Source: Aquabacterium sp. NJ1
GTDB taxonomy: Bacteria; Pseudomonadota; Gammaproteobacteria; Burkholderiales; Burkholderiaceae_C
Assembly (NCBI RefSeq): GCF_000768065.1
Contig: NZ_JRKM01000001.1
Span: 4,632,001 to 4,696,000, forward strand
Length of the DNA stretch: 64,000 nucleotides
Reading direction: 5' to 3'
The notes beneath the pieces were generated by a model that was not told the origin of the DNA, did not search any database, and saw only the letters and a list, made by a program, of their open reading frames with translations. Numbering within the stretch: the first letter of the stretch is position 1; each line of letters opens with the position of its first letter. This document shows, one piece after another, positions 43,328-51,388 of the stretch. A program made the translations under genes and the position numbers.

Positions 43328-44605
43328 ATGAGCATCTCTCGTCGCCGCGCCGTCCAAACCCTGTCCGCCGTCGCCCTGGGCGTGGCCGGTCTGGCCTTCA
43401 GCACCATGGCCTCCGCCGCCGACACCATCAAGGTGGGTGTGCTGCACTCCCTGTCGGGCACCATGGCCATCTCCGAGACCGTGCTGAAGGACACCGTCCT
43501 GATGGCCATCGACGAGATCAACTCCAAGGGTGGCTTGCTGGGCAAGAAGCTGGAGCCCGTGGTGGTCGACCCCGCCTCGAACTGGCCCCTGTTCGCCGAA
43601 AAGGCCAAGCAGTTGCTGACCCAGGACAAGGTCGCCGTGACCTTCGGTTGCTGGACCTCGGTGTCGCGCAAGTCGGTGCTGCCGGTCTTCAAGGAAAACA
43701 ACGGCCTGCTGTTCTACCCCGTGCAGTACGAAGGTGAAGAGCTCGAGAAGAACGTGTTCTACACGGGTGCCGCCCCCAACCAGCAAGCTATCCCTGCTGT
43801 CGAGTACCTGATGAGCAAGGACGGTGGTGGCGCCAAGCGCTTCGTGCTGCTGGGCACCGACTATGTGTACCCCCGCACCACCAACAAGATCCTGCGCGCC
43901 TTCCTGAAGTCCAAGGGCGTGAAGGACGAGGACATCATGGAGGAGTACACCCCCTTCGGTCACTCCGACTACCAGACCATCATCGCCAAGATCAAGAAGT
44001 TCGCTTCTGAAGGCAAGAAGACGGCCGTGGTCTCCACCATCAACGGTGACTCCAACGTGCCTTTCTACAAGGAACTGGGCAACCAGGGCTTGAAGGCCAA
44101 GGACGTGCCCGTGGTCGCTTTCTCGGTGGGTGAAGAAGAGCTGCGCGGCGTGGACACCAAGCCCCTGGTCGGCCACCTGGCTGCCTGGAACTACTTCATG
44201 TCCATCAAGAACCCGACCAACGACGAGTTCATCAAGAAGTGGTCCGCCTACGCCAAGGCTCACAACATCCCTGGCCACAAGGACAAGCCGCTGACCAACG
44301 ACCCGATGGAGGCCACCTACATCGGCATCAACATGTGGGCCCAGGCCGTGAAGAAGGCCGGCACCACGGATGTGGACAAGGTGATTGCTGCCATGGCCGG
44401 CCAGACCTTCAAGGCCCCGGGTGGTTTCATGTCCACCATGGACCCTAAGAACCACCACCTGCACAAGCCCGTGTTCATCGGCGAGGTGAAGGCCGATGGT
44501 CAGTTCAAGGTGGTGTGGAAGACGCCTGGCCCGATCAAGGCCCAGCCTTGGAGCCCCTACATCGAGGGCAACGACAAGAAGAAGGACGAGCCTGAAACCA
44601 AGTAA
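43328..44605 (+). CDS. urtA: Urea ABC transporter substrate-binding protein UrtA
   Basis: UrtA is the periplasmic urea receptor of the high-affinity UrtABCDE importer. The 425-residue protein starts with an apparent twin-arginine signal (SRRRAVQTLSAV, then a hydrophobic stretch ending MASA-AD). The mature part is a type I periplasmic binding protein with VGVLHSLSGTMAISE, ASNWPLFAEKAKQLL and CWTSVSRKSVLPVF, typical of the UrtA/AmiC branch. The length is normal. The ATG at 43328 follows a strong AAAGGAG site. A terminator sits between it and urtB, which should keep urtA at a higher level than the membrane components. Confidence 0.96.
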   Translation: MSISRRRAVQTLSAVALGVAGLAFSTMASAADTIKVGVLHSLSGTMAISETVLKDTVLMAIDEINSKGGLLGKKLEPVVVDPASNWPLFAEKAKQLLTQDKVAVTFGCWTSVSRKSVLPVFKENNGLLFYPVQYEGEELEKNVFYTGAAPNQQAIPAVEYLMSKDGGGAKRFVLLGTDYVYPRTTNKILRAFLKSKGVKDEDIMEEYTPFGHSDYQTIIAKIKKFASEGKKTAVVSTINGDSNVPFYKELGNQGLKAKDVPVVAFSVGEEELRGVDTKPLVGHLAAWNYFMSIKNPTNDEFIKKWSAYAKAHNIPGHKDKPLTNDPMEATYIGINMWAQAVKKAGTTDVDKVIAAMAGQTFKAPGGFMSTMDPKNHHLHKPVFIGEVKADGQFKVVWKTPGPIKAQPWSPYIEGNDKKKDEPETK

Positions 44606-44666
44606 CTGGCTTGCCGGATCGAGTGCCCGTCCTCTCTGACGGGATGAACCAAGAAGCAGAGCGGTT

Positions 44667-44700
44667 CGCCCCGTTGGGGTCTCCAACGGGGCGTTTTTTT
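44667..44700 (+). terminator. Intrinsic terminator between urtA and urtB
   Basis: A perfect 11-bp stem, CGCCCCGTTGG (44667-44677) with CCAACGGGGCG (44683-44693), closes a 5-base loop and is followed by seven T residues. It begins 61 bases after the urtA stop and ends 25 bases before the urtB ATG. Read-through is needed for urtBCDE unless they have their own promoter; none with a clear consensus was seen in the 25-base remainder. Confidence 0.93.
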
Positions 44701-44724
44701 CTGCTGGACTGTTTGAGACAGGAC

Positions 44725-46365
44725 ATGTCTGTGACACCACATCACGCCAAGAACCCATCGACGAATGCGTCGCGAGCATGGCGCACCCTGTCGGCTTTCG
44801 TGCTGACGCTGGCCCTGGCCTTCACCGCAGGGCTCGACGAAGCTCACGCGCTGACCTCGGAAGAAGCCTATGCGCTGTCAGCGGGCGACAACGACGCCCG
44901 TATCGCTGCCTTGCAGGCACTGGTCGCCAAGGGCGATCCGGCTTTGCCCGCCTTCCTGGAAGCCCTCAACGCCGATACCGTGAAGGTGGCCGGCAACAAG
45001 GCCTACATCGTCAACGGGGATGAGGTCAAGGAGGCCGCAACCGGCGCGCTCACCAAGTTGCCTGAAGGCGCTGAAGACGTGGTCAACAACAACCGCATGA
45101 GCAGCGAAATCGAAGCGGCCCTGGCTGCGGGCAAGCTGCTGTCCAAGGATGCGGCCACGCGGGCAGAAGCGATCGACTCTCTGTCCAAGGCCGCAGACGA
45201 ATCCAAGTTGCCGGTGATCGAGAAGGCCCTGGCCGCCGAGACCGATCCCAAGCTCAAGACGCTGCTCAAGGCGGTGCGGGCCCAGGCCATGCTGTCGTCG
45301 CCTGATGCCGGTACGCGCATCGCGGCCACCAAGGCGCTGGGAGAAGACGCCACGCCCGAAGCCCGTGCCTTGCTGATGGAACGCATGGCCGACGCGGGCG
45401 AAACGGATTCCGCCGTGAGGGGGGCCTTGCAACTGGCGCTGGACAAGGTCAACCGCAAGCTGGCCTGGGGTGAATACGCGGGCGTGCTGTTCACCGGTGT
45501 CAGCCTCGGCTCCATCCTGCTGCTGGCGGCGCTAGGCCTGGCCATCACCTACGGCCTGATGGGCGTGATCAACATGGCGCATGGCGAGCTGATGATGATC
45601 GGCGCCTACGCCACTTACGCAGTACAGAACGTGTTCCGCAACCACTTCCCGGGGGCGTTCGACTGGTACATCGTGCCGGCCGTGCCAGCCTCCTTCCTGG
45701 CCGCCGCGGCGGTGGGGGCGGTACTGGAGCGGGGCGTGTTCCGCTTCCTGTATGGCCGCCCGCTGGAGACCTTGCTCGCATCCTGGGGCGTAAGCCTGAT
45801 GCTGATGCAGGGCGTGCGCAGCCTGTTTGGTGCACAGAACGTGCAGGTCGAGAATCCTTCGTGGATGTCGGGCGGCTTCGACATCCTCAGCAACCTGACC
45901 TTGCCCTACAACCGGCTTGTCATCATCGCGTTTGCGGCCCTGGTGCTGTTGGCCATGACGCTGCTGATCGGCAAGACCCGCATCGGCCTGTTCGTGCGCA
46001 GCGTGACCCAGAACCGCCCGATGGCTTCCTGCATGGGCGTGAACACGGCGCGTGTGGACACCATGGCCTTTTCACTGGGGGCGGGCATCGCCGGCCTGGC
46101 GGGCTGCGCTTTGTCGCAGATCGGCAATGTGGGCCCGGACCTCGGCCAGAGCTACATCGTGGACTCGTTCATGGTCGTGGTGCTGGGTGGCGTGGGCCAG
46201 ATCGCTGGCACCGTGTATGCCGCGCTGGGCCTGGGCCTGATCAACAAGTTCCTGGAAGGCTGGGCGGGTGCCGTGCTGGCCAAGATCATGGTGCTGGTCA
46301 TTGTGGTGATCTTCATCCAGAAGCGCCCGCAAGGCATCTTTGCGTTGAAAGGACGTGAGGCTTGA
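44725..46365 (+). CDS. urtB: Urea ABC transporter permease UrtB
   Basis: UrtB is one of the two LIV-type permeases of the urea importer. The ATG at 44725, after AGGAC, gives 546 residues; a longer frame to 44611 would run back through the terminator and is rejected. The N-terminus is a signal peptide (SAFVLTLALAFTAGLDEAHA) and about 220 residues of helical, HEAT-like repeats rich in Ala and Lys, which would lie in the periplasm. The permease proper starts near residue 255 (GVSLGSILLLAALGLAITYG, then NMAHGELMMIGAYATY) with about eight membrane segments. This long form is usual for proteobacterial UrtB. Confidence 0.95.
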   Translation: MSVTPHHAKNPSTNASRAWRTLSAFVLTLALAFTAGLDEAHALTSEEAYALSAGDNDARIAALQALVAKGDPALPAFLEALNADTVKVAGNKAYIVNGDEVKEAATGALTKLPEGAEDVVNNNRMSSEIEAALAAGKLLSKDAATRAEAIDSLSKAADESKLPVIEKALAAETDPKLKTLLKAVRAQAMLSSPDAGTRIAATKALGEDATPEARALLMERMADAGETDSAVRGALQLALDKVNRKLAWGEYAGVLFTGVSLGSILLLAALGLAITYGLMGVINMAHGELMMIGAYATYAVQNVFRNHFPGAFDWYIVPAVPASFLAAAAVGAVLERGVFRFLYGRPLETLLASWGVSLMLMQGVRSLFGAQNVQVENPSWMSGGFDILSNLTLPYNRLVIIAFAALVLLAMTLLIGKTRIGLFVRSVTQNRPMASCMGVNTARVDTMAFSLGAGIAGLAGCALSQIGNVGPDLGQSYIVDSFMVVVLGGVGQIAGTVYAALGLGLINKFLEGWAGAVLAKIMVLVIVVIFIQKRPQGIFALKGREA

Positions 46366-46370
46366 CCGCT

Positions 46371-47513
46371 ATGACGACAACAACATTGAACCCCACAATC
46401 GCGATGCCCAAGATAACCGTTCCCCGCAGCGCGCTGGGCACCAAAGGCTGGACAGCCGTGTTGGCTGCGGCGATCACCGTGCTGGTGCTGGCACCTGTGC
46501 TCAATCTGCTTGTCCCGGCGGGTTCGGCGTTGCACCTGTCCGACTACGCCGTGGCGCTGGTCGGCAAGATCATGTGCTACGCCATCTGCGCGCTGGCGAT
46601 GGACCTGATCTGGGGCTATACCGGCATCCTGTCGCTGGGCCATGGCCTGTTCTTCGCCCTGGGGGGCTACGGCATGGGCATGTACCTGATGCGCCAGATC
46701 GGCCGTGATGGCAGCTACCACAGTGATTTGCCTGACTTCATGGTCTTCCTGGACTGGAAGACGGTGCCCTGGCACTGGACCTTCAGCGAGTCCTTCATCG
46801 CCCAGATGATCCTGGTGGTGCTGGTGCCCGGCTTGCTGGCCTTCATCTTCGGCTTCTTCGCCTTCCGCTCGCGCATCAAGGGCGTGTACTTCTCGATCAT
46901 CACGCAGGCCATGACGTTCGCGGCCATGCTGCTGTTCTTCCGCAATGAAACCGGTTTCGGCGGCAACAACGGCTTCACGGACTTCAAGCGCATCCTGGGT
47001 GTGCCCATTGCGCAGCCGTCCACCCGCATGGTGCTGTTCGTGCTCACCGGCCTCACACTGATCGGCTTTTACCTGATGGCCCGCTGGCTGGTGAACACCA
47101 AGTTCGGCCGCGTGCTGCAGGCCATCCGTGATGCTGAGAACCGCGTCATGTTCTGCGGCTACAACCCGCTGGCCTACAAGCTGGCCATCTGGACGCTGTC
47201 GGCCGTGATGTGTGCCATCGCCGGCGCCTTGTACGTGCCGCAGGTCGGCATCATCAACCCCAGCGAGATGTCGGCGGCTTCGGGCATTGAGATCGCCATC
47301 TGGGCGGCGGTGGGTGGCCGGGCCTCGCTCATCGGCCCGATCATCGGCGCCTTCTTTGTCAACGGCGCCAAGAGCTGGTTCACGCAGGTCTTCCCCGAGT
47401 TCTGGCTGTACTTCCTGGGGGCGCTGTTCATCCTGGTGACCTTGTACTTGCCCGACGGCATCGTCGGTGGGGTGAAGAAGCTGCTCAACAAGAACACCGA
47501 GGTGAAAGCATGA
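46371..47513 (+). CDS. urtC: Urea ABC transporter permease UrtC
   Basis: UrtC is the second membrane subunit of the urea importer, of the LivM type. The ATG at 46371 gives 380 residues; an in-frame TTG at 46362 overlaps the urtB stop and could also serve. About ten hydrophobic segments are seen, with MDLIWGYTGILSLGHGLFF near residue 75 and RDAENRVMFCGYNPLAYK and GRASLIGPIIGAF further on, all typical. It ends overlapping urtD by four bases. Confidence 0.95.
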   Translation: MTTTTLNPTIAMPKITVPRSALGTKGWTAVLAAAITVLVLAPVLNLLVPAGSALHLSDYAVALVGKIMCYAICALAMDLIWGYTGILSLGHGLFFALGGYGMGMYLMRQIGRDGSYHSDLPDFMVFLDWKTVPWHWTFSESFIAQMILVVLVPGLLAFIFGFFAFRSRIKGVYFSIITQAMTFAAMLLFFRNETGFGGNNGFTDFKRILGVPIAQPSTRMVLFVLTGLTLIGFYLMARWLVNTKFGRVLQAIRDAENRVMFCGYNPLAYKLAIWTLSAVMCAIAGALYVPQVGIINPSEMSAASGIEIAIWAAVGGRASLIGPIIGAFFVNGAKSWFTQVFPEFWLYFLGALFILVTLYLPDGIVGGVKKLLNKNTEVKA

Positions 47514-48409
47514 CGCCGGAGTTGATGGAAGAGGGCACCAAAGCCCTGAACAAACACCTGGGGCTGGCGGACGGTGGCGCCGGTGAATCGGGTGGCCGCA
47601 CCGCCTCGTATGGCCGCGTGGTCGAACCTGATCAACTGGACGTGACGCACGGCTCCATCCTGTATCTGGACGACATCTCGGTGAGCTTCGACGGCTTCAA
47701 GGCGCTCAACAAGCTGTGTCTGAATATCGCCGTGGGCGAGATGCGCTGCATCATCGGCCCCAATGGCGCGGGCAAGACCACGATGATGGACGTCATCACC
47801 GGCAAGACGCGGCCTGATGCGGGTACCGCCTTTTTCGGTTCCACCATCGACCTGCTGAAAAAGCGCGAAAACGAGATCGCGCAGATCGGCATCGGCCGCA
47901 AGTTCCAGAAGCCCACGGTGTTCGAGCAGCTCAGCGTGTTCGAGAACCTGGAGCTGGCCTTGAAGGCGGACCGCCGTGCACGCGCCTCGGTGTTCTTCAA
48001 GCTCGACAGCGCCCAGCTCGACCGCATCGGCGAGATGCTCAAGCTCATCCACCTGAAGGATCAGGCTCAGCGCACAGCCGGGCTGTTGTCGCACGGCCAG
48101 AAGCAGTGGCTGGAGATCGGCATGCTGCTGATGCAAGACCCGAAGCTGTTGCTGCTGGACGAACCCGTGGCCGGCATGACCGATGAAGAAACCGAGCGCA
48201 CCGCCGAATTGTTCTTGTCGCTGGAAGGCGCGCACTCGCTGGTGGTGGTGGAGCACGACATGAAGTTCATCAACGAACTCACTACCCGAGGCGCCAACGC
48301 CGATCGCAAGAAGGTGACGGTGCTGCACGAAGGCTCGGTGCTGGCCGAAGGCACGCTGGCGCAGGTTCAAGCCAACGACAAGGTCGTTGAAGTCTATTTG
48401 GGGCGTTGA
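47510..48409 (+). CDS. urtD: Urea ABC transporter ATP-binding protein UrtD
   Basis: UrtD is one of two ATPases of the urea importer. The 299-residue protein has Walker A GPNGAGKTT, a signature-like LLSHGQKQWLEI in place of LSGGQ (normal for UrtD) and Walker B LLLLDEPVAGM. The first 45 residues are an extra N-terminal extension before the ABC core (ILYLDDISVSFDGFKAL). The ATG overlaps the urtC stop as ATGA. It precedes urtE by two bases. Confidence 0.95.
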   Translation: MTPELMEEGTKALNKHLGLADGGAGESGGRTASYGRVVEPDQLDVTHGSILYLDDISVSFDGFKALNKLCLNIAVGEMRCIIGPNGAGKTTMMDVITGKTRPDAGTAFFGSTIDLLKKRENEIAQIGIGRKFQKPTVFEQLSVFENLELALKADRRARASVFFKLDSAQLDRIGEMLKLIHLKDQAQRTAGLLSHGQKQWLEIGMLLMQDPKLLLLDEPVAGMTDEETERTAELFLSLEGAHSLVVVEHDMKFINELTTRGANADRKKVTVLHEGSVLAEGTLAQVQANDKVVEVYLGR

Positions 48410-48411
48410 AC

Positions 48412-49116
48412 ATGTTGAACGTAGAAAGCGTCAATCAATACTACGGCGGCTCGCACATCCTGCGTGGCCTGGACTTCGAGGCCAAGGTGGGGGAGGTCAC
48501 CGTTGTGCTGGGCCGCAACGGCGTGGGCAAGACCACGCTGCTCAAGAGCCTGATGGGCCTGGTGCCGATCAAGTCGGGTGCCATCAAGCTGGGCGGGCAG
48601 GGTATCGACAAGCTCAAGCCTTATGAGCGCGTGCGCCTGGGTGTGGGTTATGTGCCGCAGGGCCGTGAGATCTTCGGCCGCCTGACTGTGGCCGAGAACC
48701 TGCAGATGGGGCTGGCCAGCAAGCCGGGCGGTGCCAAGGTGCCCGAGCAGCTGTTCGAGTTGTTCCCGGTGCTCAAGCAGATGATGCACCGCCGTGGTGG
48801 CGACTTGTCTGGCGGGCAGCAGCAGCAACTGGCCATCGCGCGCGCACTGGCCGCCGGCCCGAAGTTGCTGATCCTGGACGAGCCCACCGAGGGCATCCAG
48901 CCCAGCATCATCAAGGACATCGGGCGTGCCATCCGCAAGCTGGCCGACGAGGGCCTCAATGGCCAGAAGATGGCCGTGGTGCTGGTGGAGCAGTTCTATG
49001 ACTTCGCCGCGGAACTGGCCGACCAGTATCTGGTGATGGAGCGCGGAGAGATCATCCGGCGCGGCCGAGGCGCGGACATGGAAGCCGACGGCGTGCGCCA
49101 GCTGATGTCGATCTGA
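48412..49116 (+). CDS. urtE: Urea ABC transporter ATP-binding protein UrtE
   Basis: UrtE is the second ATPase of the urea importer (LivF-like). The ATG at 48412 gives 234 residues; an in-frame TTG at 48406 is less likely. Walker A is GRNGVGKTTLLKSL, the signature is DLSGGQQQQLAIARAL and Walker B is LLILDEPTEGIQPS. All match the UrtE family. It completes the urt operon; the next gene is convergent with only three bases between stops, leaving no room for a terminator. Confidence 0.95.
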   Translation: MLNVESVNQYYGGSHILRGLDFEAKVGEVTVVLGRNGVGKTTLLKSLMGLVPIKSGAIKLGGQGIDKLKPYERVRLGVGYVPQGREIFGRLTVAENLQMGLASKPGGAKVPEQLFELFPVLKQMMHRRGGDLSGGQQQQLAIARALAAGPKLLILDEPTEGIQPSIIKDIGRAIRKLADEGLNGQKMAVVLVEQFYDFAAELADQYLVMERGEIIRRGRGADMEADGVRQLMSI

Positions 49117-49119
49117 GCC

Positions 49120-49890
49120 TCAGGCTTTTGCGCCGTCTTCGCTGAAGGGCAGCAGCGCCTTGGCCGCTTCAATGCGCAAGGCCAGCGGCGCCGCCTCGTC
49201 GTTCATCACCCGAAGCAGGAAGCCCTTGGGGTCCAGCGCGGGCGGCAGGGGCGCGCCGTTGCTGGCTTGAGCACCCGGGGTGCCGGGCGTTGTCGCTGCC
49301 TGCGGTGCGGGCTGGAGCAGTGACTGTGCATGCTGGAAGGCAGCGGTGGTGATGCAGTCGAGTTGCGACAGCAGATCGGCCTGACCATGCTCGCTGGGCG
49401 GGAAGTCCAGCCAGGGCGTGTCGGCGAACACGGGCGCCAGATCCGGCGCAACGAAGGCCGACCAGTGTTCGGCGTTGACCTGCTGGGCAGGCACATGGCT
49501 GGCGTGCGGGATCTTTGATGGGGCGCAGGCGTCGACCGTCGGCAGCAAGGTGACGCGATTGGCAGCGACCTCTGGCAGGTACCGCGCGCGCAGGGCCTCC
49601 AGAAACGCAAAGGCCTGCGCGGCCGGCACGGCCTCGGCCAGCGAGAACCAGAGCTGGTAGCCATCAAGCCCGGAGACCGCAATGCCGGGTGCAGGCAGCG
49701 CCAGGTCGAGCTGCACGCCTCGCCAGACCGCGGACAAGGCCTCCCAATCGGCAGGCCTGGCCAGCTCCAGCACCATCGCCCGCACCCGGGCATGCTCGTC
49801 GACCAGTGGTGCGGTTTGCCCGCCGGTGTGCGGGCAGACCGTGGTGTCCGGCAGATAAAGGCGTCGCCATTCGGTTTGAAGTCTGCTCAT
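49120..49890 (-). CDS. Conserved-looking protein of unknown function
   Basis: The ATG at 49890 gives 256 residues and I do not recognise a named family with certainty. The middle has GIAVSGLDGYQLWFSLAEAV followed by EALRARYLPE and VTLLP, which distantly recalls the G-x-x-L-W strand of archaeo-eukaryotic primase-like proteins. The catalytic acid and histidine residues of such enzymes are not obvious. The C-terminal quarter is Pro/Ala-rich and ends in a helix (EAPLALRIEAAKALLPF). No membrane segment or signal peptide is seen. It lies 23 bases downstream of the YkgJ-type gene on the same strand. Confidence 0.55.
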   Translation of the reverse strand: MSRLQTEWRRLYLPDTTVCPHTGGQTAPLVDEHARVRAMVLELARPADWEALSAVWRGVQLDLALPAPGIAVSGLDGYQLWFSLAEAVPAAQAFAFLEALRARYLPEVAANRVTLLPTVDACAPSKIPHASHVPAQQVNAEHWSAFVAPDLAPVFADTPWLDFPPSEHGQADLLSQLDCITTAAFQHAQSLLQPAPQAATTPGTPGAQASNGAPLPPALDPKGFLLRVMNDEAAPLALRIEAAKALLPFSEDGAKA

Positions 49891-49913
49891 GGTCGGTTCG
49901 TGTCCATGCTGAA

Positions 49914-50315
49914 TCAGGCCTTGCCTTTGCCCTGGTAAGGGCAGTATCCCGGCCGGGGGCCGACCTGCGGGTGGCTGCGACACGTGCCTGGCCGTCGCTC
50001 GTACACCGTGCAGCGGCGCGTCTGTGCGTCCAGGAAGTGGCAATCCCCATTGGCTCGGCGGGCCAGGGTGAAGATGCTGTGCTTGAAGTTGAAATGCTCG
50101 ATCAAGCCCGCCTTGCTCAGGCGTTTGGCAATCTGCTTGGGCGCCTCGTGTTCGGCCTCGAACGGGTCGACCAGTTGCAGGCGAACCAGGTCAGGCAGCC
50201 TGACCTCGACCGGCATGGTGCAGCAATTGGCCACGCAGGTGTCGCACAGACCATTGCGGTAGCGGGTCCAGGTTTCGGGCCGGTCAACGTCGACAAAGTA
50301 GATGGAAGGCTTCAT
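49914..50315 (-). CDS. YkgJ family cysteine cluster protein
   Basis: The 133-residue protein has the cysteine pattern of the YkgJ/CxxCxxCC family (LCDTCVANCC near the N-terminus, then GDCHFLDAQTRRCTVYERRP and TCRSHP). The family is thought to bind zinc or an FeS cluster and its role is unclear. The C-terminus ends PGYCPYQGKGKA. It has no signal peptide. It shares its strand and a short spacing with the unknown gene 49120-49890, and is divergent from the FKBP gene across 134 bases. Confidence 0.87.
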   Translation of the reverse strand: MKPSIYFVDVDRPETWTRYRNGLCDTCVANCCTMPVEVRLPDLVRLQLVDPFEAEHEAPKQIAKRLSKAGLIEHFNFKHSIFTLARRANGDCHFLDAQTRRCTVYERRPGTCRSHPQVGPRPGYCPYQGKGKA

Positions 50316-50449
50316 GACAAGGGTGGTACAGCGCAGGGCGCATTTTGCCCGCTCGAATCCGGTTGCGATTCACGCCATGAAACACACACCGCCGCCAAGC
50401 AGGTAGACTCGGCGCTCTTTTGTAATCAGGACAGTCGAAAGGACCCGCC

Positions 50450-50803
50450 ATGCCCGTCACCACCACCGCTTCCGGCCTGCAATATGAAGACACCGTCGAA
50501 GGCTCTGGCGAGGTCGCCAAGGCCGGCGCTTATGTGACCGTGCACTACACCGGCTGGCTGTACGAAGGCGGCGTCAAGGGTGCCAAGTTCGATTCCAGCA
50601 AGGACCGCAACGATCCCTTCGAGTTCCCCCTGGGCGCCGGCCATGTGATCCGTGGTTGGGACGAAGGCGTGCAAGGCATGAAGATTGGCGGCACCCGCAT
50701 CCTCGTGATCCCGCCTGCGCTGGGCTATGGTGCCCGTGGTGCCGGTGGCGTGATCCCTCCCAACGCGACGCTGATGTTCGAAGTCGAACTGCTGGGCGTC
50801 TGA
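50450..50803 (+). CDS. FKBP-type peptidyl-prolyl cis-trans isomerase
   Basis: The 117-residue protein is a single cytoplasmic FKBP domain that speeds proline isomerisation during folding. Conserved stretches include TVHYTGWLYEGG, KFDSSKDRNDPFEF, GHVIRGWDEGVQGMKIGG and IPPNATLMFEVELL. The aromatic active-site residues (Tyr, Phe, Trp, Tyr) are present, so it should be active. There is no signal peptide. The ATG follows an AAAGGAC site. It is six bases upstream of the DUF1841 gene and probably cotranscribed with it. Confidence 0.95.
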   Translation: MPVTTTASGLQYEDTVEGSGEVAKAGAYVTVHYTGWLYEGGVKGAKFDSSKDRNDPFEFPLGAGHVIRGWDEGVQGMKIGGTRILVIPPALGYGARGAGGVIPPNATLMFEVELLGV

Positions 50804-50809
50804 TCACCC

Positions 50810-51241
50810 ATGTTCGCCCCCAGCCAGGAGCAGGTTCGCCGCTTCTTCTGCGATGCCTGGTCCAAGCACCAGGCTGGCCAGCCGCTCACGCCTCTGGAGG
50901 CGCAGGCGGCTGACTGGATCGCCGAGCACCCCGAGTACCACGAGGATCTGGCTGATGTCGAGGCGGCCATTGCCCGCCAGTACACGGTGGAGGAGGGGCG
51001 CACCAACCCCTTCCTGCACCTGTCCATGCACCTGTCCATCACCGAACAGGTCAGCATCGACCAGCCGCGTGGCGTCAAGGCAGCCGTCGAGCGCCTGGCG
51101 CACCGCCTGAACTCCCTGCACGAGGCCCACCATGTGGCCATGGAAGCCCTGGGCGAGATGGTCTGGGAAGGCCAGCGATCGGGCAGACCGTTTGACGGCG
51201 AGGCTTATGTGGATCGCCTCCTGATGCACGCGACGCGTTGA
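50810..51241 (+). CDS. DUF1841 family protein
   Basis: The 143-residue protein matches the DUF1841 family, small soluble helical proteins common in Beta- and Gammaproteobacteria and without known function. Typical stretches are MFAPSQEQVRRFFCDAW, NPFLHLSMHLSITEQ and ALGEMVWEGQRSG. The length is normal for the family. It follows the FKBP gene by six bases. No catalytic or binding motif can be named. Confidence 0.9.
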   Translation: MFAPSQEQVRRFFCDAWSKHQAGQPLTPLEAQAADWIAEHPEYHEDLADVEAAIARQYTVEEGRTNPFLHLSMHLSITEQVSIDQPRGVKAAVERLAHRLNSLHEAHHVAMEALGEMVWEGQRSGRPFDGEAYVDRLLMHATR

Positions 51242-51257
51242 TCGGGCTCTTGTCAAG

Positions 51258-51273
51258 TGTGATTTTCGTCACG
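51258..51273 (+). promoter_or_regulatory. CRP/Clp-like binding site upstream of the adhesin gene
   Basis: TGTGA-TTTTCG-TCACG matches the CRP consensus TGTGA-N6-TCACA at nine of ten defined positions. It is 116 bases before the ATG of the LapA-like adhesin. CRP-family proteins in Burkholderiales and Xanthomonads include cyclic di-GMP-responsive members that control adhesins, which would fit, but no such regulator is encoded here. A TAAACT hexamer at 51350-51355 could be the -10 element. Confidence 0.4.
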
Positions 51274-51388
51274 AATCAGGTAGGTGATGTGTGACGTAGT
51301 CCATCCACACAGGGGATGGCCGCGCCTTTAAGCGCACCCGGGCAGGCCCTAAACTCACAGGGTTGTAATCCGCTGTAACGGGTGCCTC

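Noticed and set aside
44611..44724. Upstream in-frame extension of urtB by 38 codons
   Set aside because: It would be translated through the intrinsic terminator and would remove the signal peptide from the N-terminus.
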